From assembly GCA_029204225.1 (NCBI GenBank), contig CM055095.1, forward strand, positions 59,170,865 through 59,234,864: 64,000 nt of DNA, read 5' to 3'. This document shows positions 24,709 through 34,906 of the stretch, one piece after another. The notes below the pieces were generated by a model. It did not search any database. It saw only the letters and a list, made by a program, of their open reading frames with translations, and was not told where the DNA came from. Within the stretch, counting starts at the first letter, position 1. The number at the start of each line of letters is the position of its first letter. This stretch comes from Diphasiastrum complanatum. Taxonomy: Eukaryota > Streptophyta > Lycopodiopsida > Lycopodiales > Lycopodiaceae. Both the position numbers and the translations under genes were made by a program.

Positions 24709-25461
24709 CTTCGGAACTGAAAGAGAGCTACCTTGACTTCTGAAGAAAAAAAGAGTCTAAAAGACTAATTTACAACTGTACAAGGGAAAGGAAACTTAGC
24801 TCTTTCTGAGAACTGTACTTCCACAGAGAAAATACAGAAAAGCCCTTCTCAGCTTCTTTCTCAATCTGATTTGAGGTTGGAAAATGTGCAACGAGATCTG
24901 AAACTTTTGCTATCCCCCCTCGCTGGTCTGACAACATCTCAATTTGTCCACAAAATGGCAAATTTGAAAACCCTTCTGAATTCTAAAATTTCAGAAAGTG
25001 TCCTACTCGCTGATCTGGTAGGAATCCTCTTGCTCCAAATCTCTGACGTTGGGGCCCAAAAACTTGTCCAAAAACCAGATTTTCAGAAGCACTGGCAGCG
25101 CTGGCCCTGCTCCTCTTTTTTGGCTTTAAACTCGCTGAGAACCAGTAACTTTTTCCCTGGAAATCAGATGCAGGTCTCTAACTGTACAGCGATGGAGGTG
25201 CTGGCTTCTTCCTACTCTAATTTCGCTGGGAAAACTATAGAGAATCCTCTGAACTCAATGAGAAAGAGCTGTTTTTCCAGCGAGTTACCTACACTTGGAA
25301 TCTGACTCCTTGCTACTATGATTTCTCAGTGAAAATCAGAAGTTTGAAAGCTGCTCCTACAGCGATCCTCCTCCTCTATTCCTCTATGAGAATCTCAGAA
25401 ACACTTCCTATCTTCTGATAGCTTTCTCTACTGCTGCTCCTAAACTCCCTAGGATGGAGAT

Positions 25462-25474
25462 GGCTCTGATACCA
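25462..25474 (-). other. Chromovirus primer-binding site
   Basis: TGGTATCAGAGCC on the minus strand is separated from the LTR edge by one base. It is complementary to initiator tRNA-Met. Confidence 0.9.
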
Positions 25475-25475
25475 A

Positions 25476-25833
25476 TGTAATAAGTCCTAACACCATAGTA
25501 GGGCAAACACTAACTGATCCACCCAACCTTGCCTACTCCCTGATATAAAGTAAGCCCCTCCTAGCCCAGTGTGAGGACTGGTAGCATGCTACTGCCAAGT
25601 GTCGGCCACGTGGCACTGACGTGGCCGACTGCATGTCGGGACCCAACTGGGGGCCCTATCCTGCTGACAGGGTCCCTAGGCTGTGTTAGGCCCGCCATGG
25701 CTATGGACCGTGCTGGGGCACACTACTCACACTGTCTTTCCCTGTTGGTCATGTATGCTGGACATGACCCTGACTGTGGTATCTGACCTATCTGTGTTCT
25801 CTAGGGTTCGGCACTGGTTACGAGCTCGTAACA
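25476..25833 (-). repeat. Chromovirus 5' LTR
   Basis: This 358-bp LTR differs from its partner at six positions, five transitions and one G/T. The ACGTG inverted repeat is at 25604-25626. Confidence 0.93.
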
Positions 25834-25838
25834 CTATG

Positions 25839-27056
25839 GACGATGCAATTCGGGAGGAGGATGAAGATTCAGATGATGAGCTGAATATCAGTATGTTGCC
25901 CTATACAACAGGGTAGACTACTACGACATCCACCACTATTGCATCAACGAATGCCAACGCTATTGCAGAAATGATGTTCAACGAGTTTGAGAAACTTGGG
26001 AAGAACCAGCAGAAACAGATGGAAAAGTTGCAGTTGCAATTTGATGAGAAGATCAAAGCATTGAAAAATTTTCACGGACAAGCGAATAAGGAACCTGAAA
26101 AGTTTGCGAAGACTTTTCCTACGAGGGAAAATGTCTGGTGTTCTATTTGTACAGAAAATCACACAGTGAATGAGTGTCATCAATTGAAAAAATGAGTGGA
26201 AATCAGTGTTTGCCATTTGTGTAATTCGCCTGATCATGAGACTGCTTTTTGCAACTTCAACCCTCGGATAATTCAGCAATAGTATGCCCAAATGGGATAT
26301 CGAGAACCACAGTATGGAGGAAATCGAGCAACTAGACCGTGACAATCTGCTCTTGGATACCTAGAATGTTTAGCCTTACCTGCTGCACCAAAGCACTCCA
26401 CTCCTCCTGCCAATTTGATGGAACCAGAACCATACATAGGTGCTGAGCAATGGAACTATGGTACTGATCAAGAAGGTGGATCTTCAGGAGGGTCTTCAGA
26501 ATAGTACGCTATTTATACTGCCGCTCAACAACAAGTCTCTAGAAATTGGACCAGAGCACCACTTGGATGTTTTGCATGTGGAAAAAATCACAGAGTTGCA
26601 GAATGTCCAAATAAAGAAAAATTTGTACCATTCTGTCGTGACTATGGTATTGGGCATTGCTATAAAGATTGTCCAGCAAGACCTAAGCCACCATTAGCTA
26701 CAGCTCCTATAAATTTGATAACAATCAAGCGAAGACCAGCAGCTCAGAATAAACCAAGTGCATCCTTGATGGTGGTCACCAGAGCACAGAAGCAAAAAGA
26801 ATCAGTAGCGAATCCAGTACCTACAGATTCTATACCATTGAATGATACACTAACAGCATCAAGAGTCTATCCAAATCCTCATGCAGAGAAACGAAGATAT
26901 CAGGATATGAGGCAGTGGATTAAACATCTGCAAGAAGAACAAGAGCTTGAAGTTGCTAAAGCAACAACAGAAGTTCATTCTTCATCATTGCAGCCACCAA
27001 GAAATTCACGTACGGATACGAATGACCAGTTGCATCATCATAAGAACCCTTCAAGA
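25839..27056 (+). pseudogene. Gag of Tat-like gypsy with four zinc knuckles (broken by stops)
   Basis: One plus-strand frame can be followed from 25837 to 27056 despite four stops (near 26193, 26280, 26341 and 26503). It has an acidic stretch, a lysine/glutamine coiled coil (25985-26080) and then four CCHC-type motifs: CSICTENHTVNEC, CHLCNSPDHETAFC, CFACGKNHRVAEC and a degenerate CRDYGIGHCYKDC. A Pro/Ser/Lys-rich region follows. Zinc knuckles bind genomic RNA during packaging, and plant gypsy gags usually carry one or two. All four stops are TGA or TAG at places compatible with C-to-T change. The left end is at 19434-19552, beyond the chromovirus. Confidence 0.75.
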
Positions 27057-27092
27057 TGACTGAACTGGAAGCCGCCGCAAACAGAGCTGCTC

Positions 27093-27680
27093 ATGAACAT
27101 TTTGTCTAATAAGATCAATATTTCATTGGGAGAGTTCCTCAAGTTGGTGCCAAAAACAAAAGAAGTCTTAGTGCAAAAGTTAGCTCAAGTCGAACCAGAA
27201 GTCCATCAGGAGTCACTTTTTTGTGCTGGATTTGAAGAATCTAACGAAGTACTCCATGTTGGAGCCACTTGGGAAAGTGAAGAAAAGAATATCACTCAGT
27301 CGATACAGCATAGAGAATTTCCTAAGGAAGCAACTGTGATAGATGGCGGTTCAAGAGTTAACCTGATTTCTACAAAGCTATGTGCAAAATGGGGCGAGGA
27401 ATGGTTGAAGATATACCTGTCAGAATTGCGGGAGTACAGTTTGTCATTACTTTCGTAGTGATGGACTTACCAGAAGCGCCAAATGTCTATCGAGTTCTAT
27501 TGGGACGTCCATGTTTACGAGTTGCGCAAGTAATTCATAACTGGGGTACCGGAAAAATCACTTTTGAAAATCGTGAACGTGCAGTTAAAGTTGATCCTAC
27601 AACTTGGACTATCAAACCAGTGGTTCAAAAAGAAGATGACGATTCATCAACAACGAATCACACTTGTGACCGTATCAAAA
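27093..27680 (+). pseudogene. Retropepsin domain of Tat-like gypsy (broken)
   Basis: The motif is TVIDGGSRVNLIS, preceded by GATWESE, with DLPEAPNVYRVLLGRPCLRV downstream in a second frame (27380 onward). The frame change near 27400 makes it defective. It is homologous block by block to 129-590. RT, RNase H and integrase of this element are missing, because the frame runs directly into a different element's gag at about 27680. Confidence 0.78.
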
Positions 27681-27699
27681 ATTTAAAACCTCCAAAGTT

Positions 27700-28081
27700 C
27701 ACTAGAGCAGTATCTATGAGAACTACTAATGTCGTTGAGAATTGGTTGCAAAAGTGAGAGAAAGCATTCCAGATGTGTGGCATAGACGATGAAATTGAGA
27801 TGATTGCTGAAGCCACATATCGTTTTCAAGAGTCAACACAAAGGTGGTGGAGGAAGGTGGAAAAGGATGACCTATTTCCAACCACATGGGAGGCATTCCC
27901 GCAGATGTTTGCGCAAAATTGGGTGCCTATGGATGAAGACAACAAAGCCATGCAACAAAGGTCTTATTTGAAGCAGGGAAACTTGAGTGTGCAGGATTAT
28001 GCAGACAAGTACCAAGAGGCTTTATTACGCATTCCTCAAGAAGTTCCTCTGTACATGCAAATAACGGTTTGCACGGTTTGA
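27700..28081 (+). pseudogene. Chromovirus gag core fragment
   Basis: The frame encodes NVVENWLQK, a stop, then EKAFQMCGIDDEIEMIAEAT, a WWRKVEKDD segment and FPTTWEAFPQMFAQNWVP, the conserved tryptophans and TWxxF pattern of the gypsy gag core. After the LSVQDYADKYQEAL region it ends at 28081, where a deletion joins it to the end of the protease domain. Confidence 0.72.
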
Positions 28082-28082
28082 T

Positions 28083-29357
28083 GTGGTGTTGGGCATTTGT
28101 TGGCACACGATGCGGAAGCCACACATAGCCTGGGATACTCATGTTTATGAGTTCCAGTTTGATGGTGTGATGCATTCCCTTCATGGTGAGCGGGATGTGC
28201 CTCCTGGACCGCTTGTTTCAGCTACGCAGTTGCGTAGGATCCATTGTGAGTACATGTGTGTTTGCTTTCTACTTGATATGTCTACTAATACTAGTCAGAG
28301 TAGCATGCAGTGTGTGCAAACCAGTCTTATTGCCAGTTCGGATCAAGAGATAAGGAGAGAGTTTTCACATGTGTTCATAGATTATCTTCCATCTGTTTTA
28401 CCTCCTAAGAGGAATGTTGAACATAAGATTGATTTATTACCCGAATCATGTCCTGTCAATAGACGTCCTTACATAATAAGTCTTAAGGAGGAAGAGGAAG
28501 TGAGACGGATGGTCGATGATTATCTGGCCAAGGGGCAGATACAACCTAGTTATTTCCCTTTTGCCTCTCCGATCATTCTTGTAAAAAAGAAGGATGGATC
28601 ATGGCATATGTGTGTGGATTATCAAGGTTTGAACAAGATAGCAGTTAAACATCGATATCCTATGCCACATATAGATGATTTGCTTGATGCCTTGTTAGGT
28701 GCCACTGTGTTCAGTAAAATGGACCTAAAGAGTGGATACCATCAGGTTAGAGTTTGTGAAGAGGATGTACACAAGACTGCCTTCAGAACTCGGTTCGGTC
28801 ACTATGAGTATCTTGTGATGCCATTTGGATTGACTAATGCCCCAGCTACATTCATGATGATGATGAATGATATGCTCATACCGTATATGGGTAAATTTGT
28901 CGTAAACTTTGTTGATGACATTCTGACTTATAGTGTAGGTGAGGTCAAGCATATGGCTCACCTTAGGACTGTGTTGTCTACTTTGAGGGAGAACACTTTG
29001 TTTGCCAATAGTAAAAAAAGTGAATTGTTTAAAAAAAAGATTGAGTATCTTGGTCATGTAGTGTCTGTTGATGGAGTAAGGCCGGATCCTAAGAAGGTTG
29101 CTATGATCATTGCGTGGCCTGTGCCATCTGATTTGACAGCACTTCGTTCTTTTCTTGGATTGGCAGTATTCTATAGAAAACATGTTAAGAAATACTCCTA
29201 TATTGCAGCACCTTTGACTGATTTGACTCAAATGAATAGATTTGGTGAGTGGACTGAACTACAACAAGCAAGCTTTGATCAGTTGAAGCTAGCTATTGCT
29301 GAGTACGCCACTCTAAAGATTGTAGACCCTCTATGGTATAGATACGGATGCGAGTGA
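28083..29357 (+). pseudogene. Chromovirus protease tail, reverse transcriptase, RNase H start
   Basis: The 424-codon frame begins with the end of protease (VLGICWH, THVYEFQFDG, LHGERDVPPGP). RT then runs through [68 protein letters not shown] and the catalytic box NFVDDILTYS. Thumb and connection follow up to LKIVDPLW, where the frame is lost near 29335. FVDD replaces the usual YVDD or FLDD. The RT core itself is uninterrupted. Confidence 0.88.
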
Positions 29358-29700
29358 CATTGTTGTGGGAGCTGTTCTGATGCAAGCGGATAGGCATGTG
29401 GCCTTTGAGAGCAAGAAGCTCAACCCTGCTCAGAAAAATTATCCAACTCATGAAAAGGAGTTGTATGCCATAGTTCATGCATTAAAGGCATGGAGGCATT
29501 ATCTGTATGGATCAGAATTTGAGGTATTCACTGATCATGATACCCTGAGATACTTTTGTAAGCAGCCAGACCTTAGAGGACAGCAAGCCAGATGGTCTGA
29601 GCTCATGCAGGAATTCCTAATGGACGGTACAAGAAAGGTGTCGAGAATCATGTGGCAGATGCACTGTCTCGTGTGGTGTATCAGATGTCATTTGTAGTCA
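29340..29700 (+). pseudogene. Chromovirus RNase H
   Basis: Plus-strand RNase H with TDASDI-like sequence in a shifted frame at 29341. It continues as GAVLMQADRHVAFESKKLNP, YPTHEKELYAIVHALKAWRH and FEVFTDHDTLRYF. The HVADALSRVV end lies in a third frame (29652), so two frameshifts break it. Confidence 0.82.
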
Positions 29701-31187
29701 TTGAAAATGACTTACTGTCTGAGATAAGAAAGGCTCAGCAGGAAGATCCTCACTGTAAGAAAGTGGAACAGGAGGTGAGTCATGGCCATGCAGAGTCTCA
29801 AGAGGAGAGCTCTTCTACCTTGGTTCGCACTTATCTTAAGTATTCCATAGAAGATGGAATAGTGATGAGAAATGGCAAGGCTCTTATTCCAGCTTGTGAG
29901 GTGCTGCGAAAGAGGATCTTGCATCTCTGTCATGATAGCCCTAGTGTTGGTCATCCTGGTGTGGATAGGACCTATGAGTTGATACGACGTAACTTTTGGT
30001 GGTCGAGACTTAAGAAAGAAGTAAACCATTACGTGACACATTGTTTTAAGTGTCAAGTTAATAAGGCTGAAAGGATTAAAGTGCTTGGATTATTACGCCC
30101 GTTACCTATACCAAAAGGGAGATGGGAGAGTATTTCCATGGACTTTATTACATGTTTACCACATACGCAGTAGCAACATAATGCTATCCTAGTTGTGGTT
30201 GACAGACTCACGAAAATGGCTCATTTTATCCCAACTAGTAATAAGATTTATGCACCTGGTACGGCTGATTTGTTTATACAACATGTATTCAGACTTCATG
30301 GATTACCTAGGTCCATTGTGTCTGACATGGATTCTCGTTTTACTGGCAATTTTGGATTGCAGTATTTGAGAAGTTAGAGGTGCAGTTGGGAGTGAGTAGT
30401 TCTGATCATCCTGAAACAGATGGGCAGCCTGAGAGAGTTAACCAAACCTTGGAAGACATGCTTAGGGCATATGTGAGTGAAAGACAAACGCAATGGGAAC
30501 GTTACCTACCATTGTTGGAGTTTGCCTATAATGATAAAAAGAACGCATCTATGAAGACGAGCCCTTTCGAGCTAAATTATGGTTTTAGACCAGCCAGTCC
30601 AGTTACTATAGGTATGCCTCATAAGACACCTAGTGCTATGGAATTTCTAACTCACATGCAACAAATGTTGGAGTTAGCAAAGGAAAATGTAAAAGCGGCG
30701 ATGGATTGGGCAAAGACATATGTTGATCTGGATCGTATGCCAAGAGAGTTCAAGGAAGGAGATATGGTATTTCTCAGGATTCCAAAGGACTCGAGAACCC
30801 TAAAGACAAGGAAGTGCTATAAGTTGTCACCTAGATACTGTGGACCTTGGAAAATTGTTAAAAAGATTAATAGTGTTGCTTATGAATCGGATTTGCTTGT
30901 TGGTTGTAAGGTTCATCCTGTTTTTTCATGTTTCACGCTTAGAGAAGGTTTTACATGATGGTGATAACTTGTTGGCTGATGGCCTTGTATTGTTTCAGGA
31001 GCATGGGGAGGTGATGCATGGACCAGCGAGAGTATTGGACCGGAGGCATAGACATTTGCGGAATCGTTTGCTCCATGAGTATTTGGTTGCATGGCATGGA
31101 CGACCTCTCAGTGATGCTACCTGGGAGACCGCGCATGGGTTGCATGCACAGTATCCAGACTTTGCCATTGAGGATGATGTCATCTGA
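29652..31187 (+). pseudogene. Chromovirus integrase with chromodomain (multiply broken)
   Basis: The zinc finger uses LCHDSPSVGHPGVDRTYELI and HYVTHCFKCQVNKAERIK. The core follows as SISMDFITCLPHTQ with a stop near 30172, then VVDRLTKMAHFIPTS and SIVSDMDSRFTGNFG. A frameshift near 30377 precedes HPETDGQPERVNQTLEDML, which holds the core glutamate. The C-terminal KLSPRYCGPWKIVKKI is followed by another shift and a chromodomain-like HEYLVAWHGRPLSDATWE, ending at a stop at 31187. Confidence 0.85.
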
Positions 31188-31199
31188 GGAAGGAAGGGA

Positions 31200-31817
31200 T
31201 GTCACATGTACTTTGAATCCCTTTGCCCAATGTAAATGGTAAAGCGGCCTATGGAGACAATTGTACATTACAATGTAAATATTTGTTATAGTGACTAAAT
31301 CCGAGATGACCAAGGGGGTATTGGGTCTCATGAGAGTCTGCTGGACTGACCTCCTAAAAAGTAGAAAGGGTTGATTGGTCAACGGGGACACTTGGTCCAG
31401 TGCATGAGTGACACTTGTCAGACAGTCAATGGATGGGTCAATGGACATGTGTCATATGCTCATTGGGATGCTTGGTCCAATGCATGAGTGACATGTGTCA
31501 AACTGTCCACCTACTAGCTTGCCTATGTGTTAAGGTACTGCCAAGTGGCAAGTGTCGGCTGTGCGTGGAGTTTGCCATGTGTCGACGTTAGGATGTGTCA
31601 GGGTTAAGGGGTGCTTGAGGGGATATAGGGTGAGCCTTGTCAGGCATTCCTCATTATGATTATTGTATTCCTATGCAGTTATGGTTGGGAGGAGACTTGC
31701 AGCAGAGCTCTCATGTTTGCTTGTTGATCTATGTACATTTGCTTGAGATTAATAAAGTGACGGATTTGCTGGGTAATTCTATGTATTTACTTAGGATTTG
31801 TGAGCTTGTGTGCAACA
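31200..31817 (+). repeat. Chromovirus 3' LTR (plus strand)
   Basis: It starts TGTCACATGTAC directly after the polypurine tract and probably ends GTGCAACA at 31817. An AATAAAG polyadenylation-like signal is near 31752. It contains an internal duplication, GGGACACTTGGTCCAGTGCA at 31384 and a close copy at 31465. A partial relative is at 32987-33436. Confidence 0.75.
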
Positions 31818-32940
31818 CTGTCTAATGTCAACTATTGTCTATAACCATAAGAGACATCTAATACAATTTCCGAGATAATGCATTAGCCACAAGATTCTTT
31901 GCACCTTTTCTATACCAGATTTTCATGTGAAATTCTTGCATAAACTTTGGCCACTGGCTTGCTACCGTCTTATGTCCGGCTGATTGCAAAAATACTTTAA
32001 AGTATAATTGTTGGTGTATATGTTGAACATCGTACCATGTAACTAATGCCTCTATGCTTTCAAAATGTGGATTATTGCATTTAATTCCTTCTCATGAGTT
32101 GGATAGTTTTTTTGTGCAAGTATGAGCTTCTTGCTCTCAAAGGCCACTGGCCTACCCTTTTGCATTAGAACTACCCCGACGTGGATATTGCTCGCATATG
32201 TTTCTAGGACAAATGGTTTTTGAGGTTCAACAATATTTATTTTGTGACAAAGTCAACTATAACTTGTTTCAATGCATCAAAACTTCACTGCTGAACATCT
32301 GTCCATTTTTTCATTTATTCTTTTGTAGAATGTCTAGCTACATGTGAATAACCTTTCACACCTTTACGATAAAACATGACCAATGTAAGACAACTTCTTA
32401 TTGTTGTGAAGTCTGTAGGTACAAGCAAGCAAGAAGAATGACAGTTTTTTTTGGGATTCGGTTTCACCCTTCAGCTGACACTATAAAGCCCAAATATGTT
32501 GTCTTTTTTAAACAATTTACTTTTTCTATTGTTAGCAAATAAAATGTTACCCCATTGGAGTTGACAAAAAAGTCCTAAGGTGAGTTACATGCAAAACATC
32601 ACCACAACTATAACAAGCATGTCATCAACAAAATTAACCATGAACTTACCCATAAACGGTGTGGGCACATTGTTCGTTAACATCATGAATGTTGTTGGGG
32701 CATTACTCAATCCAAAGGGCATCACTACAAATTCACAGTGGCCAAAACGAGTTTTAAAGACAATCTTATATACATCCTCTTCACGAACTCTCACCTAATG
32801 GTAGCCACTCTTTACATCAATCTTACTAAATATAGGAGCTCCATGAAGGGCATCCAATAGACCTCCCCAAAAAAAGAACCCTATTTGTCAACCACCTCTA
32901 CAACCCTAGTTACTCCATTACTAGTGCCTTCTAAAGGGTC
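31818..32940 (-). pseudogene. Inverted fragment of chromovirus pol (RT and RNase H)
   Basis: On the minus strand, the RT frame at 32794-32585 (VREEDVYKIVFKTRFGHCEF, VMPFGLSNAPTTFM, NFVDDMLV) comes first. RNase H follows at about 32180-31880 (VVLMQKGRPVAFESKKL-like and NYPTHEKEL-like blocks). It is close to the plus-strand chromovirus at 28700-29600 but is in opposite orientation and heavily frameshifted. Confidence 0.75.
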
Positions 32941-32986
32941 CATGTTAGAGCCTTTACTCCTTGTCTAAGTTATTTACAGTTTTCAG

Positions 32987-33436
32987 AGACACATGTACGT
33001 TTTGTAATTATTGTAATTATTGAAATGGTTAAATCACCGGCCTGTGGTGACCTTTGTAAGTAAATTGTAAATAAACTATAATTAGTTGGCATTACACCTC
33101 AAAGAGTCGTGCTTAGCTTTGGCATGGGGTATTGGGTCATTTATTAGGAGTGGCTAGACTGGCCTCCTAAAAAGTAGGAGACCGGTCAAACATGACATGT
33201 GTCACATGCTCACTGGGACACTTGGTCCAGTGTATGAGTGACACATGTCAGCCTACTCACTTGCCTATGTATCAAGAGTACTGCCAAGTGGCAAGTGTCG
33301 ACTGTGCATGGAATTGGCCATGTGTCGACGTTAGGAACAGTTAGGATTAAGGGGTGCTCGAGGATTGTGCATAAGTGAGCCTAGAGAGAAATTCCTAATC
33401 ATAATCTATGCAGCAAAGGTTGGGAGGAACAAGAAA
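32987..33436 (+). repeat. Truncated LTR of the 31200 chromovirus family
   Basis: This aligns with 31200-31680: ACACATGTAC start, CCTCCTAAAAAGTAG, CACTTGGTCCAGTG, TACTGCCAAGTGGCAAGTGTCG, GCCATGTGTCGACGTTAGGA and GGTTGGGAGGA. It has one copy of the unit duplicated in the other LTR. It stops abruptly at the copia fragment near 33436. Confidence 0.78.
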
Positions 33437-34906
33437 GATAGTATATGCATTAATGGACTTTCGATCCATTTTATCACTTGCAAAATCGAAATCTGAATAG
33501 CCAACAATGGTTAGATCTTCATTCTTGTACAATAAACCATGATCTTGAGTAGAAGATACATATCTTGGAACTCTCTTGGCCATCTTCCAATGTTGGATCT
33601 TGGGATCTTGCATAAATTGACTCAATTTGTGCACACAATAGCTCAAATCAGGTCTAGTGATAGTAAGCCAAATTAAAGAGCCTATAAGACTCCTATAAAG
33701 TGTGATATCCTCAAAGGATCTTTCATCACCTTTAATAGGATCTTTTACATGTTGCTCCATGGGAGTATCTATGCCTTTACAATTTTGCATATTGAATTTT
33801 CTCAACATAGAAAAGACATATCTAGATTGACAAATAAAAGCATACTCTTCATGAAAATCAATCTCAAGGCCCAAAATGTAATGGATCTCTCCTAGATCTT
33901 GCATTTTAAATTCTTTTCCTAATGCATCTTTGGTTTCTTGAACTAGCATCAAACAACTTCCACTAAGAATAATGTCATCTACATAGATTAGGAGAATGAC
34001 AATATTACTACCATCAAATTTTAAGTACATAGAAGGATCATAGTCACTAAGCACAAATCCTAATGAAAGTAGAAAGTTGTTGAGTCTTGAATACCACGAT
34101 CTAGGTGCTTGCTTTAAGCCATAAAGACTTCTAAATAGCAAACACACCTTAGATTTATCCTTGATAAATCCTTGAGGCTGTTCCATGTACATCTCCTCCT
34201 CAAGATAGCCATTCAAAAAAGCATTGGAGACATCAAGTTGAAACAGTTTCCACTTAAAAAATAAGGCAAGAGAGATTATGATTCTTATTGTCACCATCTT
34301 TGCTATATGAGCAAAGGTTTCTTCATAGTCAAGGCCATATATTTGTGCAAAGCCTTTAGCACACAATCTTGCCTTGTACTTGTTGATGGAGCCATCATGA
34401 TTGTACTTGACCTTGAACACCCACTTGCATCCAATGATATGCATGTAAGGTGGTGGATCCACTAGCTCCCATGTGTGGTTGGTGATCAAGGCATCATATT
34501 CAATCTTCATGGCCTCATACCACTCCTTGGTATTGAGGTCTTCTTGAACATCTTTGGGTTCCTCAGGAGAAACAAAATAAGCATAAGTGGAATCAAGATC
34601 CACTTGTTTTCCTTTGTCATCATAAGTGAGCCTCTTGGGCTCAGATCTCTCCCTCATGGATCTTCTAGGAGTGAAAATCTGAGGACTTCCATCTTCAAAT
34701 CTTGACTCCTCCATATGTTGATTGTCTTCAATAACAATAGGTGATAGATTTTGAGGTTGCTTGATCTCGGCCCCTCCAAGATTGGACTTTTCTTCTTCAT
34801 GAAAAACTACATCTCTACTATCAATTACTTTAGAGGTAGAGCGCATGTAGATTCGATAGGCTTTCTTGTTGGATGAATATCCAACCATACTCCTTTGCTT
34901 GCACAA
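33437..34906 (-). pseudogene. Copia reverse transcriptase and RNase H (truncated)
   Basis: The long frame begins in the linker (SNKKAYRIYMRSTSKVIDSR), then RT: EWYEAMKIEYDALITNHTWE, CKWVFKVKYNHDGSINKYKA, FQLDVSNAFLNGYLEEEMYM, FRSLYGLKQAPRSWYSRLNN and the catalytic LLIYVDDIILSG. RNase H has RPDLSYCVHKLSQFMQ and IVGYSDFDFASDKMDRKSIN, then is lost at about 33440, before the EAEY block. The RT core has no stop. Confidence 0.9.

Larger units (their letters stand above)
19553..25833 (-). mobile_element. Ty3/gypsy chromovirus, full length, recently inserted, defective
   Basis: The 6281-bp element has two 358-bp LTRs (19553-19910, 25476-25833) that start TGTAATAAG and end TAACA, and a target duplication CTATG at 19548-19552 and 25834-25838. 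TGGTATCAGAGCC lies at 25474-25462 one base from the 5' LTR, and polypurine CTTAAGGGGGAGGGAG (19926-19911) lies directly before the 3' LTR. Domains in order are gag with zinc knuckle, protease, RT, RNase H, integrase and chromodomain. The LTRs differ at 6 of 358 sites by eye, so it is young. Three in-frame TAG codons (24694, 23575, 21878) and one frameshift near 22713 disable it. Confidence 0.95.
27680..31817 (+). mobile_element. Ty3/gypsy chromovirus, plus strand, 5'-truncated and decayed
   Basis: The order is gag core (27700-28080), protease tail (28083), RT (28400), RNase H (29340), integrase (29900), chromodomain (31050), polypurine tract GAGGAAGGAAGGGA (31186-31199) and 3' LTR (31200). 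The 5' LTR, gag start and most of protease are absent. At least five frame changes and a stop in the integrase core (near 30172) are needed to read through. It is related to, but clearly diverged from, the young minus-strand chromovirus. Confidence 0.88.
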
